Source of the DNA: Palsa-1447 sp964414785
GTDB lineage: Bacteria > Verrucomicrobiota > Verrucomicrobiia > Opitutales > Opitutaceae
DNA: 64,000 nt
Direction: 5' to 3'
NCBI GenBank assembly: GCA_964414785.1
Contig: CAYPXZ010000010.1
Location: 27,594-91,593, forward strand
A program made the translations under genes and the position numbers. How positions within the stretch are numbered: position 1 is the first letter of the stretch; each line of letters begins with the position of its first letter. The notes under the pieces were generated by a model that worked only from the letters and a program-made list of their open reading frames with translations, was not told the DNA's origin and made no database searches. Shown here in pieces: positions 6,533-15,160 of this stretch.

Positions 6533-9259
6533 ATGGCCAGGACATTTCCAGTCGGTTGGTTTGAACGCGACATGCTTTGGTGGGGACCGGAACTCGACTC
6601 ACGGACCTGCCTGGCGCGCGGGGCCCAAGTCGAGGTCCCGGATCTTCGAAGTGCTGACAATAGGACGATACTGGATCTGCGCAGCCAGAACGCGCACCTG
6701 CTTGCGCTCGTGGGGCCCGCGACCGCGGTGCAGGTCCAATGGACGGTCGAGGACGACTTTGGCCCCGCGCTGGACGCGTACGAAGGCGAGTCCCGCGGCG
6801 GGACCCCCTGGTGCCGTAGAACCCGCGCGGTTCGGCGCGCCTACTACGACCAAAGGACGGCCGAGGGAACGCTGCGCCGCGAGCGCGTGCATCTGTACCT
6901 GGGACGACGGTGCGAGGGACTGACGGCGCGCGACGTGCGCTCGGTGCCGGCTTGCGAAAGCTACCTACGCCAGGCCGCATCGGGACTGGATTCCCAACTG
7001 CGGATGTTCGCGATGGTCCATCCGCTCGGCCAATGGACGCCGATGGACAGTGCCTCGCACGCCCTGCACCTGAGGAAGTTCCTCAACCCGAGCCTTTCCA
7101 GGGCGTTTGCCTCGAGCCTGGGCGGCGATCCCCGCGGATTCGACGCCAACCTGTCCATTCGGGCGAACTGCCTAAGGAGCGACATCGACGCCTTCGCGTC
7201 GGGCGGTGGCGCCGCAAGGAGCGGCCTCCTTTTCTTCGACGGGAACTACCATGCGCTCTTTGTCATGCGCGAATTGCCCCGTGGCACGAGGCCGGGAATG
7301 CTGGTGCCGGTACTCGACGCGGTGAGCCGGGGCGCCTGCATCACCCTCGCGATTCGGCCGCTGCCCGTGGGGCGTGAGATTGACCGGCTGCGGCGGGAGA
7401 TCGACGAACTGAGCGCATTCCTCACGGACCGGCGCGCGGCCGGGGTTGAGAACGACATCCGTCTTCGCCAGGGCCGGATCGAATCGCTCCTGTCGTCGGT
7501 GACGATTCCGTTCAACATGCTCTTCACGGTGAGGGTCTGGAGCGACACGCCGGAGGGCATTGCCGCCAAGTCCCTGGCGATGCGCACGGCCCTCCAGGGG
7601 ATAGACGGCGCGGAGTTCATGCAGGTCAACAACGCCGCGCAGGCGCGCCACCTCTTCTACGAGACGATCCCGGGAAACCTCGGGGGCACCTACCGGGGGT
7701 GGGACATCTACGTGGAGAACCACAACCTCACCGACCTCCTGCCGATCTCCTCGACGTTCACCGGGCATCTGGACGAGGCGCAGGCGCTCTACGACAGCCC
7801 AGGGGGCAGCATCGTTGGCGTGCGGCTGGTCACCGCCAATGGGACTCCTCAGCACTCGATCGTCGTCGGTGTCAACGGCTCGGGCAAGACCGCGTTCCTG
7901 ATCGACCTCATGAGCCAGACGGACGGCGACTGGGCCTACCGGTTCTACCAGGAGGAGGGGATGGCCTTTGTCACCCAGGCCGGGCTCTGCGGGATGCGAA
8001 GCCTCGTCCTGAAGGAGTCCGGCGACTGCACGCTGAACCCGTTCGACACGCTCGGCCTGCCGCTTACCTCGGCCGCGGTTGCCCGCGTCGTGAGGACCTG
8101 CATGAAGCTCGTGGGGCTGTCCCGGGACGAGGACAGGAACAGGCGCCGGGAGGGCCTGATCGGCGAATACGTGCGCTCCCACTACGAGGACTGCGCCGAG
8201 GACTGGAAGAACGCGGACGAGGACCGGTGGCGTTCGCTCGCTAGGCGGGCCGTGGCGGCCGAGCGGCTAAGGCGCGCCGACGACGACTTCCTCGACGGGC
8301 ACCTTTCGCTTCTCGAGTTGGAAAGGTCCGATCCGGCGGCCGCCGCAGCGCTCGTCGGCGCCCCGAGCGACGATCTGGTCCTGCGCACCTCCCTCCAGGA
8401 GCAGGGGCGTAGGAACGTCGAGTCGATGGCCTTCAGCATGCTCGGGGCCGCGGACTATCCCAGGTTTGACGGGCTCGTTGCGCTGATGCGTCACGGGCGC
8501 CTGCCCCACCACCGGAGCGCCGCGGTCGCAGCCGAGCTTGACTTCCTGTCCTCCGAGCTTGCGAAGGGGTTGCGCTCCGGCGGGGTCGTCGGCGGGTTCA
8601 TCGACGGACCGACGAACGTGGACCTTCGCGGGTGCGGCCTTCACCTGGACACGAGCCGGCTTCCCGAGGGGACGCTCAAGGAACTGGCCGGCTACGTGGT
8701 CTTCGACCACGTCCGACAGCACATCCTGACGCTCCCCAGGGCCGCCTCGAAGGTCATGCTGCTCGACGAGCTGCGCAGGATACTCCTCATTCCCGGTGCG
8801 ACCGAGTTCGTGAAGGAGCTCCTTGCCCAAATGCGCAAGTACCGGTGCGTGTTCATCGGGGCCTTCCAGGAACCCTCCCAGATCGATGACATCGATCCGT
8901 CCCTGACGGACCTCCTCCTCGGCCAGTGCAAGCAGTACTTCCTCATGCGCCAGAACAACGCCGACCAGGTCCGGCGGATAGGCAGCGTGATCGGGCTGCC
9001 CGGTGCCGCGCGCCGCGCCATTGTGCAGCATCCCCTGGTCGAACACCAGCGAGGCGCGAGGAAGGCGTCGTATTTCACGTACTTCTCCAGGGAATCCTCC
9101 GCGCCGGTCTGCGGGACCGTCCGGGTCGAGGTCGACCCCGCCATGCTCTACGTCGCGGAGTCCTCGGGCGCGGTGTTCGACCGCAGGATGGCGGCGCTTG
9201 GGGCGTATCCCTCGGTGTACGAGGGCGTGCTGGCGGAGTCCGGGGGGAGGCCGAAATGA
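6533..9259 (+). CDS. virB4: VirB4/TrbE-like secretion ATPase
   Basis: A 908-residue AAA+ ATPase of the VirB4 type, slightly longer than the usual 790-850. The N-terminal half (about 1-420) corresponds to the membrane-proximal VirB4 region. The P-loop GVNGSGKT is at residues 446-453, and the Walker B segment KVMLLDELRRIL has D745-E746. Downstream, FIGAFQEPSQIDDI and QYFLMRQNNADQVRRIG match the sensor/arginine-rich C-terminal part of VirB4. These enzymes power pilus biogenesis and substrate transfer in type IV secretion. The start at 6533 follows GGAGGG at 6524-6529 with ideal spacing. The stop overlaps the next start (ATGA). No coupling protein (VirD4), VirB11 ATPase or relaxase follows. Confidence 0.85.
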   Translation: MARTFPVGWFERDMLWWGPELDSRTCLARGAQVEVPDLRSADNRTILDLRSQNAHLLALVGPATAVQVQWTVEDDFGPALDAYEGESRGGTPWCRRTRAVRRAYYDQRTAEGTLRRERVHLYLGRRCEGLTARDVRSVPACESYLRQAASGLDSQLRMFAMVHPLGQWTPMDSASHALHLRKFLNPSLSRAFASSLGGDPRGFDANLSIRANCLRSDIDAFASGGGAARSGLLFFDGNYHALFVMRELPRGTRPGMLVPVLDAVSRGACITLAIRPLPVGREIDRLRREIDELSAFLTDRRAAGVENDIRLRQGRIESLLSSVTIPFNMLFTVRVWSDTPEGIAAKSLAMRTALQGIDGAEFMQVNNAAQARHLFYETIPGNLGGTYRGWDIYVENHNLTDLLPISSTFTGHLDEAQALYDSPGGSIVGVRLVTANGTPQHSIVVGVNGSGKTAFLIDLMSQTDGDWAYRFYQEEGMAFVTQAGLCGMRSLVLKESGDCTLNPFDTLGLPLTSAAVARVVRTCMKLVGLSRDEDRNRRREGLIGEYVRSHYEDCAEDWKNADEDRWRSLARRAVAAERLRRADDDFLDGHLSLLELERSDPAAAAALVGAPSDDLVLRTSLQEQGRRNVESMAFSMLGAADYPRFDGLVALMRHGRLPHHRSAAVAAELDFLSSELAKGLRSGGVVGGFIDGPTNVDLRGCGLHLDTSRLPEGTLKELAGYVVFDHVRQHILTLPRAASKVMLLDELRRILLIPGATEFVKELLAQMRKYRCVFIGAFQEPSQIDDIDPSLTDLLLGQCKQYFLMRQNNADQVRRIGSVIGLPGAARRAIVQHPLVEHQRGARKASYFTYFSRESSAPVCGTVRVEVDPAMLYVAESSGAVFDRRMAALGAYPSVYEGVLAESGGRPK

Positions 9260-9561
9260 GGGCCACCGTGGCGGCGCTCATCGGGCTTGCGCTTGTGGGC
9301 TGCCAGGAAGTCTCCCCCAGGCAAAAGCGGAGGGCCTTTGACGAGGGTTACACCGCGGGTTCGGCGGACGCGGTGAAGCAGCTCTACTGGGCGAAGCAGG
9401 CCCTCGAGGCGGCGGGACATCTGCGGCCCGCCGGCCGTGTGGAGTACTACAGCTGGGACGAGTCCGGGACCGCCCGCGACGGCCGCCGGCTCGCTCCGGA
9501 GTCCGTCGGCGTCCCGGTCTTTATTCCCGCGCCGGCCCCCTCGGGAGACCAGAACCCATGA
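9256..9561 (+). CDS. Small lipoprotein in VirB7/TraV-like position
   Basis: A 101-residue predicted lipoprotein: a short hydrophobic signal (MRATVAALIGLALVGC) ends in the lipobox LVGC, with the lipidated Cys at residue 16. The mature part is polar, with a helical stretch (QKRRAFDEGYTAGSADAVKQ) and a Pro-rich tail (PVFIPAPAPSG). It overlaps the VirB4-like gene and the next gene by ATGA on each side, so it is translated as part of the same operon. In type IV secretion systems a small outer-membrane lipoprotein (VirB7/TraV) stabilises the core complex. Here that role is suggested only by position and lipobox. No VirB9 or VirB10 partner is seen in the window. Confidence 0.65.
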   Translation: MRATVAALIGLALVGCQEVSPRQKRRAFDEGYTAGSADAVKQLYWAKQALEAAGHLRPAGRVEYYSWDESGTARDGRRLAPESVGVPVFIPAPAPSGDQNP

Positions 9562-10481
9562 AACGGATGTCTGCCACGGCCGCTAGGATTCTCGCGTACG
9601 CCTGTATCGGATCGGCCGGGGCGGCCACCGCGCGTGGCTTCCTCGGTTTTGCCGACACGTCGTTTGTCACGGTCATCGCCAATCCCGCCGAGGCGGCAAA
9701 CTGGGCTGCCGAGCTCCAAAGGCTCAACGAGCAGGTGGCGGCCGCCGCGGGAACGCTCAAGGTGGTCGGGGACCTGCGGGCCTTCGCGGGCGATCCCAAG
9801 GCCGCCGTGGGCGCAGTACCCGGGCTTGAGGAAATCACGGCCCAGCTCAACAGTCTGGCCTCCGGCGCGCAGACCGGCGGCGATCTGCTGAAGGCTTGGC
9901 GCTCCTTGGGGGCGTCCTCGCACCGGGCGGCCGTCCTTTCGCTTCTGGACGCGTCCGGCGCCGGGGCCACGATGCAGGTATTCGGAACGACGCAGGCGCG
10001 CGACGCCTCGCTCTATGAGCGCCTTGCGGGGGACGCAGGTTCGGCCGCGCAGATTCGCAGCCAGATCGCATCGGAGCAGCAGGCCCGGTCCCTTGCGGCG
10101 TCGGAGCTCGCACTCGCGTGGGGCCAGTTCAAGGGCGCGACTACGGAGTCCGGCAAGCAGGCGATCCTGGCGGAGATAAGCCAGATCCAGTCCCAAAGCC
10201 AGGTCATGGACGCGCGCCGCAGGGCTATGCTCGACGACCTCGAGCTGTCGGACCGCCAGGGCCGCGCAAGCGCCGAGGTCCGAAGCCGGTCGACGGACGA
10301 GCAGCTGCTTGCGGAATCGGCCCTCCTTAGCAATTCCGCCGCGGCGCGGGCCCGCGAGGCGGAGACCCAGCGCCAAGCGACGCTCCAAAAGGCGGTCCCG
10401 GCTTCGCCCGCTGCGGACTACTCCGGCCTTCGGCTCTGGACCACGGCTGACGCGGCGGGAGGCCCGAACGCAAGCCCATGA
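9558..10481 (+). CDS. VirB5/TrbJ-like periplasmic protein
   Basis: A 307-residue secreted protein with an N-terminal signal region (about 1-28). The sequence FVTVIANPAEAANWAAELQRLNEQV follows, resembling the D-P-x-N-x-x-Q-x-L-x-Q-x-x-x-Q start of mature VirB5/TrbJ pilus-tip proteins. The remainder is long amphipathic helix with many Gln, Ala and Glu (about 150-280), which fits the helical-bundle fold of that family. It is start/stop coupled to both neighbours. In conjugation systems this protein sits at the pilus tip and aids adhesion and assembly. The family call comes from pattern and context, not from invariant residues. Confidence 0.65.
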   Translation: MKRMSATAARILAYACIGSAGAATARGFLGFADTSFVTVIANPAEAANWAAELQRLNEQVAAAAGTLKVVGDLRAFAGDPKAAVGAVPGLEEITAQLNSLASGAQTGGDLLKAWRSLGASSHRAAVLSLLDASGAGATMQVFGTTQARDASLYERLAGDAGSAAQIRSQIASEQQARSLAASELALAWGQFKGATTESGKQAILAEISQIQSQSQVMDARRRAMLDDLELSDRQGRASAEVRSRSTDEQLLAESALLSNSAAARAREAETQRQATLQKAVPASPAADYSGLRLWTTADAAGGPNASP

Positions 10482-11884
10482 ACGCCGGGACCCAACCCGT
10501 GTCGGACCTCCTCGACGTCTTCAACGCGTACGACGGCGGCGTCATCTTCCGCGGGCTCACGGAGGGGTCGGGCGGCCAGGCCGCGGTGCTCGGAAGGATC
10601 GGGTGGATCTTCACGGGCTTTGGCGCGCTCTTCACGCTTTGGGGCTTTGTGCTGCGGGCCGAGCGGTCGAGGGGGGAGGGGAAGCTGGGCGAGGTCGCGA
10701 GGACATGGATTGTGATCGCATCGATCGTCGCAGGGCCGTTCCTGATGCGCACCGCGATGCAGGGCGCCGACTCGCTCTACGAGTCGTCGGCGGGCGGCCC
10801 GCGCAACCTCACCGCGGTGTGCGTCAAGGCCGCCTACGCGATGCCCGAGTTGAACCAGCTCTTTGACGTCCTGCGCAGGGGGGCCCTCGCCCAGGCAGGC
10901 CCCCAGTCGAGCCATGCAAGCTCGCAGCGCCAGGCGCTGATCGACCGCGCGAACGACGGCAGCGTGCTCGGGTACTTGGAGGCCTTCGGGGTCGCCGTCT
11001 GGGACACCGCCTCCGACTACGCTTCGGGAGCGAAGGACACCTGGAACGCGACGCTCAGGCTGGCGGTCTTGGGCGCCGGATTCGGCTCGGCGATGATGAA
11101 GTGCCTCCTGATCGCGGTCACGATCGCGCCCCTCTACCTCCTGCTACTCTGCGCGGCCGCGGTCGTCTGGTTCATGGAGCAGCTGCGCTTCTTCCTCGCC
11201 GTCTCCGGGACGATGATGCTTCCGCTCTTCACCGGCATGTTCTCGCTCCCCGAGGGCCATTACAGCCGCCAGGCGGCGCAGAGCTACGTGATGCACATGG
11301 TCTCGGTCGCCCTGTGGCCCGTCTCCTGGGCGATCGGCCACACCGGGACGATCGCGCTCTACGACGCGCTCATCTCGCTCGTGGCCGGTACGAGCCGCGT
11401 GCCTGAGATCGCGGGCATCCTTCAGTGGAGTGCGATCTCCGCGCAGGCGCCGACACAGGACCAGCTCCGCGCGGTGGAGTCCGCGCTCGGCAACTGGTTC
11501 ATGGGAAACCTGACCGCGCTCATCTCGATCCTCGTGGGCGGCCTGGGGTTCTTCCTTTGGGTCGTGATCGTGTCCATCCTAGGCCCCGTGTTCCTCCACA
11601 GGCTCCTGGCAACGGGGGCGCTCTTCATGGCCGAGGCCGCAGGCGCCACCGCGAGGCAGAGCGTCGCCGCCGGCAGGCTGGCCTGGAGCCTTGCTCAGGC
11701 GCCTGGCGGGATGCCCCTAAGCCAGGCGACTTCCGCCGGCGAACGGCTCGCTGGAGCCCGCCCAGTCGAGGCCGTGGTCTTTTCCGGTGCGGCCGCCCAG
11801 TTCTCCCCGCCGGGCGGCTCGTCCATGGCGACCGCGGCGCGCGCCGTCGATGATTCGGATGGAAAGCGCGGCGCCCCTGTGTGA
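10478..11884 (+). CDS. VirB6/TrbL-like polytopic membrane protein
   Basis: A 468-residue polytopic protein. Hydrophobic segments lie near residues 38-60 (IGWIFTGFGALFTLWGFVL), 77-95, 205-235 (LLIAVTIAPLYLLLLCAAAVVWFM), 240-255, 270-300 and 340-375 (SILVGGLGFFLWVVIVSILG). The central block SYVMHMVSVALWPVSWAIG resembles the conserved core of TrbL/VirB6 channel proteins. It follows the VirB5-like gene with an ATGA overlap, the usual VirB5-VirB6 order. The C-terminal 90 residues are Ala/Gly/Pro-rich and probably disordered. The proposed role is the inner-membrane pore for substrate or pilin passage. It is the last recognisable secretion gene in the operon. Confidence 0.7.
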   Translation: MNAGTQPVSDLLDVFNAYDGGVIFRGLTEGSGGQAAVLGRIGWIFTGFGALFTLWGFVLRAERSRGEGKLGEVARTWIVIASIVAGPFLMRTAMQGADSLYESSAGGPRNLTAVCVKAAYAMPELNQLFDVLRRGALAQAGPQSSHASSQRQALIDRANDGSVLGYLEAFGVAVWDTASDYASGAKDTWNATLRLAVLGAGFGSAMMKCLLIAVTIAPLYLLLLCAAAVVWFMEQLRFFLAVSGTMMLPLFTGMFSLPEGHYSRQAAQSYVMHMVSVALWPVSWAIGHTGTIALYDALISLVAGTSRVPEIAGILQWSAISAQAPTQDQLRAVESALGNWFMGNLTALISILVGGLGFFLWVVIVSILGPVFLHRLLATGALFMAEAAGATARQSVAAGRLAWSLAQAPGGMPLSQATSAGERLAGARPVEAVVFSGAAAQFSPPGGSSMATAARAVDDSDGKRGAPV

Positions 11885-12449
11885 CAGTTATCGGGTGCCA
11901 CTTCCCCCCATTGCCAGGTCCCTGTCCGAGGGTGCCGAGCGGTTCCTCGACCGGATCCTGTGCGCCGTCGGCGCGGTTGCGTTCTCCCAGTTCCCGGAAT
12001 TCATGCAGCAGTACCTGCAAAGGCTCGAGGGGCACCTCGACGAGGCGCGGCTTGAGCTCGACCGGTTCCAGGACGCGGCCTCGAAGTCGGGAATGAGCCT
12101 GGACCAGCTCGTTGCCGGGGCGGCCCAGAACCCTGACAAGGCCATGGGCAGGATGGGGGAGGTGGTGCGCGGTGCGATCACGCGGGTCAACGAGCTCGGG
12201 GCGGCGGACGAGGCGCTCCGGCACGCGTCGACGTGGACAAGGCCCTTCGTATTCCTGCACCACGCGGACTGGGGGATCGCCCGTGCGACCCTCGCCATCT
12301 ACCGGCCGGCCGTCCCCACGACCGCCGAGGGTCTCGTGTACGCGGGCGTGGGGATCGTGGTCGTCCTTGCGGTGTACCACCTTGCCATAAGGGGGCCGAT
12401 TGTGCGCGTTCTCAGGCGGAGGTCGGAGCCGCGCAGCGGCGTCGCCTAG
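11850..12449 (+). CDS. DUF2937-like membrane protein
   Basis: About 199 residues if started at ATG 11850. ATG 11859 and GTG 11895 are also in frame, and none has a clear ribosome site. The segment SQFPEFMQQYLQRLEGHLDEA is characteristic of the DUF2937 family, whose function is unknown. A helical region (to about residue 125) follows, then a final hydrophobic segment (GLVYAGVGIVVVLAVYHLAI). It overlaps the end of the VirB6-like gene and may be co-transcribed with it. I do not know whether it belongs to the secretion-like system; the family occurs elsewhere without one. It ends 67 bases before aroB. Confidence 0.6.
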   Translation: MIRMESAAPLCDSYRVPLPPIARSLSEGAERFLDRILCAVGAVAFSQFPEFMQQYLQRLEGHLDEARLELDRFQDAASKSGMSLDQLVAGAAQNPDKAMGRMGEVVRGAITRVNELGAADEALRHASTWTRPFVFLHHADWGIARATLAIYRPAVPTTAEGLVYAGVGIVVVLAVYHLAIRGPIVRVLRRRSEPRSGVA

Positions 12450-12516
12450 GGGGGCGGGCCGACCCCGCTCAAATCCGTGGACAGACCGGCCGCCAGCGGC
12501 CAAGTTACCGGCCCCG

Positions 12517-13602
12517 ATGCCTGATACCCTACAAGTAAACCTAGGAGACCGGTCGTATCCCATCCTCTTTGCCGAGGACCTTTCCGCCGAGGTGCGCACG
12601 CTCGTCGCCGAGCTGAAGGCCGCATCCCGAGGGATCACGGTCATCACCGACCGCAACGTGGCCACGGTCCAGGCGCCGATGCTACACAAGCTCTTCGGCG
12701 ACGCCCCGACCTTGATCGTGCCCTCCGGCGAGGAGTCCAAGTCGATCGCCGAGTTTGGCCGCACGCTGGACTTCCTCGCAGCCCAGGGGCTGGACCGCTC
12801 GGGCGCCGTCTTTGCCGTGGGCGGCGGCGTCGTCGGGGACCTCGCCGGCTTTGCCGCGGCGGCGTACCTGCGGGGAGTGGACTACTACCAGGTGCCGACG
12901 ACCCTCCTCGCCATGGTCGACAGCTCCGTGGGCGGGAAGACGGGGGTCAACCTGAATGCGGGCAAGAACCTCGCCGGCGCGTTCCACCAGCCCAAGGGGG
13001 TCTTCATCGCCACGGGCTTCCTCAGGCTCCTGCCTCCGCGGGAGTTCGCAGCCGGGATGGCCGAGGTGATCAAGACCGCCCTGCTCGGCGACAGGCAGCT
13101 CTTCGAGGACTTGGAGAGGTCGGCCCTTTCGGCGGGAGACATACGCCTCGCCTGGACCGTGCGCGTGTGCTGCGGGATAAAGGCGAGGCTCGTCGAGGCC
13201 GACGAGCGGGAAAGGGCGGCGAGCGGCGGCCGCGCGCTCCTTAACCTCGGCCACACCTTCGGCCACGCGATCGAGCAGGTGACCGGATACGGCACGTACC
13301 TGCACGGCGAGGCCATTGCCGTCGGGCTATGCGCGGCCGCGCGCCTTTCGTTGCGCCTCGGGATGATCGGCGAGGCGGACGTCGCGCGCATAGAGTCGGT
13401 GGTGTCGGCGCACGGGCTTCCGACCAAGCTGCGTTCGGCGCTTAAGGTCGGTCCGCTGATGGCGGCCATGGCCCGCGACAAGAAGGCCCGGGCGGGAGCG
13501 CTTCGGTTCGTTCTCCTGAAGGCGGCCGGTGAAGCCGTCGTCGTGGGGGACGTGCCGGCCCCCCAGGTCGAGGCGGTCTGGGGCGAGGTGGGATGCGTCT
13601 GA
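12517..13602 (+). CDS. aroB: 3-dehydroquinate synthase
   Basis: A 361-residue AroB, the normal family length. It converts DAHP to 3-dehydroquinate, the second step of the shikimate pathway, using NAD and a divalent metal in the cytoplasm. Landmarks are PSGEESKSI, the NAD-binding GGGVVGDLAGFAAAAYLRGV, PTTLLAMVDSSVGGKTGVN, KNLAGAFHQPKGVF and the metal-ligand region NLGHTFGHAIE. The start at ATG 12517 gives the canonical N-terminus, although the frame is open upstream. It heads a run of housekeeping genes on the same strand. No other aro gene is nearby. Confidence 0.96.
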   Translation: MPDTLQVNLGDRSYPILFAEDLSAEVRTLVAELKAASRGITVITDRNVATVQAPMLHKLFGDAPTLIVPSGEESKSIAEFGRTLDFLAAQGLDRSGAVFAVGGGVVGDLAGFAAAAYLRGVDYYQVPTTLLAMVDSSVGGKTGVNLNAGKNLAGAFHQPKGVFIATGFLRLLPPREFAAGMAEVIKTALLGDRQLFEDLERSALSAGDIRLAWTVRVCCGIKARLVEADERERAASGGRALLNLGHTFGHAIEQVTGYGTYLHGEAIAVGLCAAARLSLRLGMIGEADVARIESVVSAHGLPTKLRSALKVGPLMAAMARDKKARAGALRFVLLKAAGEAVVVGDVPAPQVEAVWGEVGCV

Positions 13603-13654
13603 GGGCGGGAGAAAATTCGTGTGTTCGGGCCTTCGTGGCGCTATAAGATGGGTC

Positions 13655-14308
13655 ATGTCCGCCATCGACGAAGGCATTGTCCGGGAATATTTTGAGCAGA
13701 ACGGATTTTTCGTCCGCCAGGTCCACAAGTACCAGGTGCAGGCCCGCCGAAAGACGGGTGACGAGGAGATCGACCTTCTTGTCCACAACCCCTCGTGGCG
13801 AAAGGGCGCCCGCAAGCCGGACTTCTTCCTCTTCTCGACCGAGCTGCAGTTCGTGCACCAGGCTGTCGTCGCCGTTAAGCCCTGGCACACCGGAGTCTTC
13901 ACGCCGGCCACCCTCAAGGGATCCCCGGAGATCTTCGGCTTCCTCGAGCAGAACGTCCTCAAGCAGGCGGCGCGGCTCTTCCCCTCCGAGGGGGACGGCA
14001 TCGGCAGCGACGTCACCAAGATCCTGGTCCTGCCGGCCCTGCCGACCGCCGAGCCGTTCAGGTCGCAGAGCGTCGAACTTCTGAAGGAGCGCGGCGTCGA
14101 CGGGATCATTTCCTTCCGGTCCATGCTGCTCGACCTGATCGACAAGATCGACGCGCACCGCAACTACGGCAAGAGCGACACCCTCCAGGTGATCCGGGTG
14201 CTCAAGAACTACGACCTCCTGAAGGACGCGCAGCTCGACCTCCTCTCCGACCGAATGCAGTCGGCCAGGAGGACCCGCGCCTCGCAGGCCGCGCCGGTCG
14301 AGGAGTGA
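13655..14308 (+). CDS. Hypothetical protein, possible nuclease-like fold
   Basis: A 217-residue cytoplasmic protein that I do not recognise as a named family. The N-terminal half has DEGIVREYFEQNGFFVRQ, then GDEEIDLLVHNP and, about 45 residues later, QAVVAVKPW. That spacing (D...strand...xVK) resembles the PD-(D/E)XK nuclease fold, but the usual Glu of E-x-K is replaced (V-A-V-K), so activity is doubtful. The C-terminal half is helical and charged. ATG 13655 was preferred because upstream in-frame sequence overlaps aroB and looks random. It sits between aroB and lpxA on the same strand, probably co-transcribed. Confidence 0.65.
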   Translation: MSAIDEGIVREYFEQNGFFVRQVHKYQVQARRKTGDEEIDLLVHNPSWRKGARKPDFFLFSTELQFVHQAVVAVKPWHTGVFTPATLKGSPEIFGFLEQNVLKQAARLFPSEGDGIGSDVTKILVLPALPTAEPFRSQSVELLKERGVDGIISFRSMLLDLIDKIDAHRNYGKSDTLQVIRVLKNYDLLKDAQLDLLSDRMQSARRTRASQAAPVEE

Positions 14309-14377
14309 AGCCCCCGGGAGAGGCCCCCGCCAAAACGTTCTCGCACTGCGCGCCGCCAATTTTGAGGATCCGCACCG

Positions 14378-15142
14378 ATGAAGTCGTCTATCCATCCCAC
14401 GGCAATCGTTGAGCCGGGCGCGCAGCTCGGCGACGGGTGCGTCATCCACGCGGGTGCAATCATCAGGGCGGGCGCGATCCTCGGAGATCGGGTCGCGGTC
14501 CACCCCTTCGCGGTCGTCGGGGGCGACCCGCAGGTGCTGCGGTTCGACCCGGCGGTGCCGACCGGGACGAGGATCGGCGCGGGCACGACGATCCGCGAGT
14601 ACGTGACGATAAACCGCTCCACGGAGAAGGGCGCCTTCACCGAGGTCGGCGCCAACTGCCTGCTGATGGCGTGCTCGCACGTGGCCCACGACACCCTTGT
14701 GGGCGACAACGTCGTCGTCGCCAACGCCGTGCTCCTGGCCGGCCACATCACCGTCGGCAACAACGCTGTCCTGGGCGGGGGGGCGGCCTTCCACCAGTTC
14801 AGCCGCATCGGGGAGGGATCCATCGTCGGGGGCCTCTCGCGCATCACCCAGGACATCCCCCCCTACACCATGGTGGCGGAGCGCAACGAGGTGTCGGGCC
14901 TGAACCTGGTCGGGCTCAGGCGCCGCGGCTCGACCCGCGAGGCCATCAACGAGCTGAAGGACGCGTTCAGGCGGGTCTACTTCCAGGCGGGCAACATCCG
15001 CGAGATCGCGGCGAAGGCGATCGCCGAGGGCGGATACGCATCGGCCGAGGCCCGCCGCTTCCTCGAGTTCATCGTCGCCGGCAAGCGCGGCATCGCGCGC
15101 GCGCGCCGAAAGGGCGCCGCGGCCGAGGACGACGAGGCCTAG
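14378..15142 (+). CDS. lpxA: Acyl-ACP--UDP-N-acetylglucosamine O-acyltransferase
   Basis: A 254-residue left-handed beta-helix protein that catalyses the first step of lipid A synthesis, moving a 3-hydroxyacyl chain from ACP to UDP-GlcNAc. Hexapeptide repeats begin at the N-terminus (SIHPTAIVEPGAQLGDGCVI). VVGGDPQVLRF and TTIREYVTINRSTEKG are LpxA-specific, and the catalytic His lies in CSHVAHDTLVGDNV. The C-terminal helical domain starts near NLVGLRRRG. Length and motifs separate it from LpxD. It implies a lipid A-bearing outer membrane. A GAGGA-type site precedes the ATG. lpxD, fabZ and lpxB are not adjacent. Confidence 0.94.
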   Translation: MKSSIHPTAIVEPGAQLGDGCVIHAGAIIRAGAILGDRVAVHPFAVVGGDPQVLRFDPAVPTGTRIGAGTTIREYVTINRSTEKGAFTEVGANCLLMACSHVAHDTLVGDNVVVANAVLLAGHITVGNNAVLGGGAAFHQFSRIGEGSIVGGLSRITQDIPPYTMVAERNEVSGLNLVGLRRRGSTREAINELKDAFRRVYFQAGNIREIAAKAIAEGGYASAEARRFLEFIVAGKRGIARARRKGAAAEDDEA

Positions 15143-15160
15143 GGCGGCCTCCCCGAACCC

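Noticed and set aside
6084..6923. Frame starting at the strong Shine-Dalgarno ATG 6084 as a separate gene
   Set aside because: The product is Arg-rich and overlaps the start of the VirB4-like gene by about 390 bases. Only its first few residues are plausible, so it is kept as a finding about the start.
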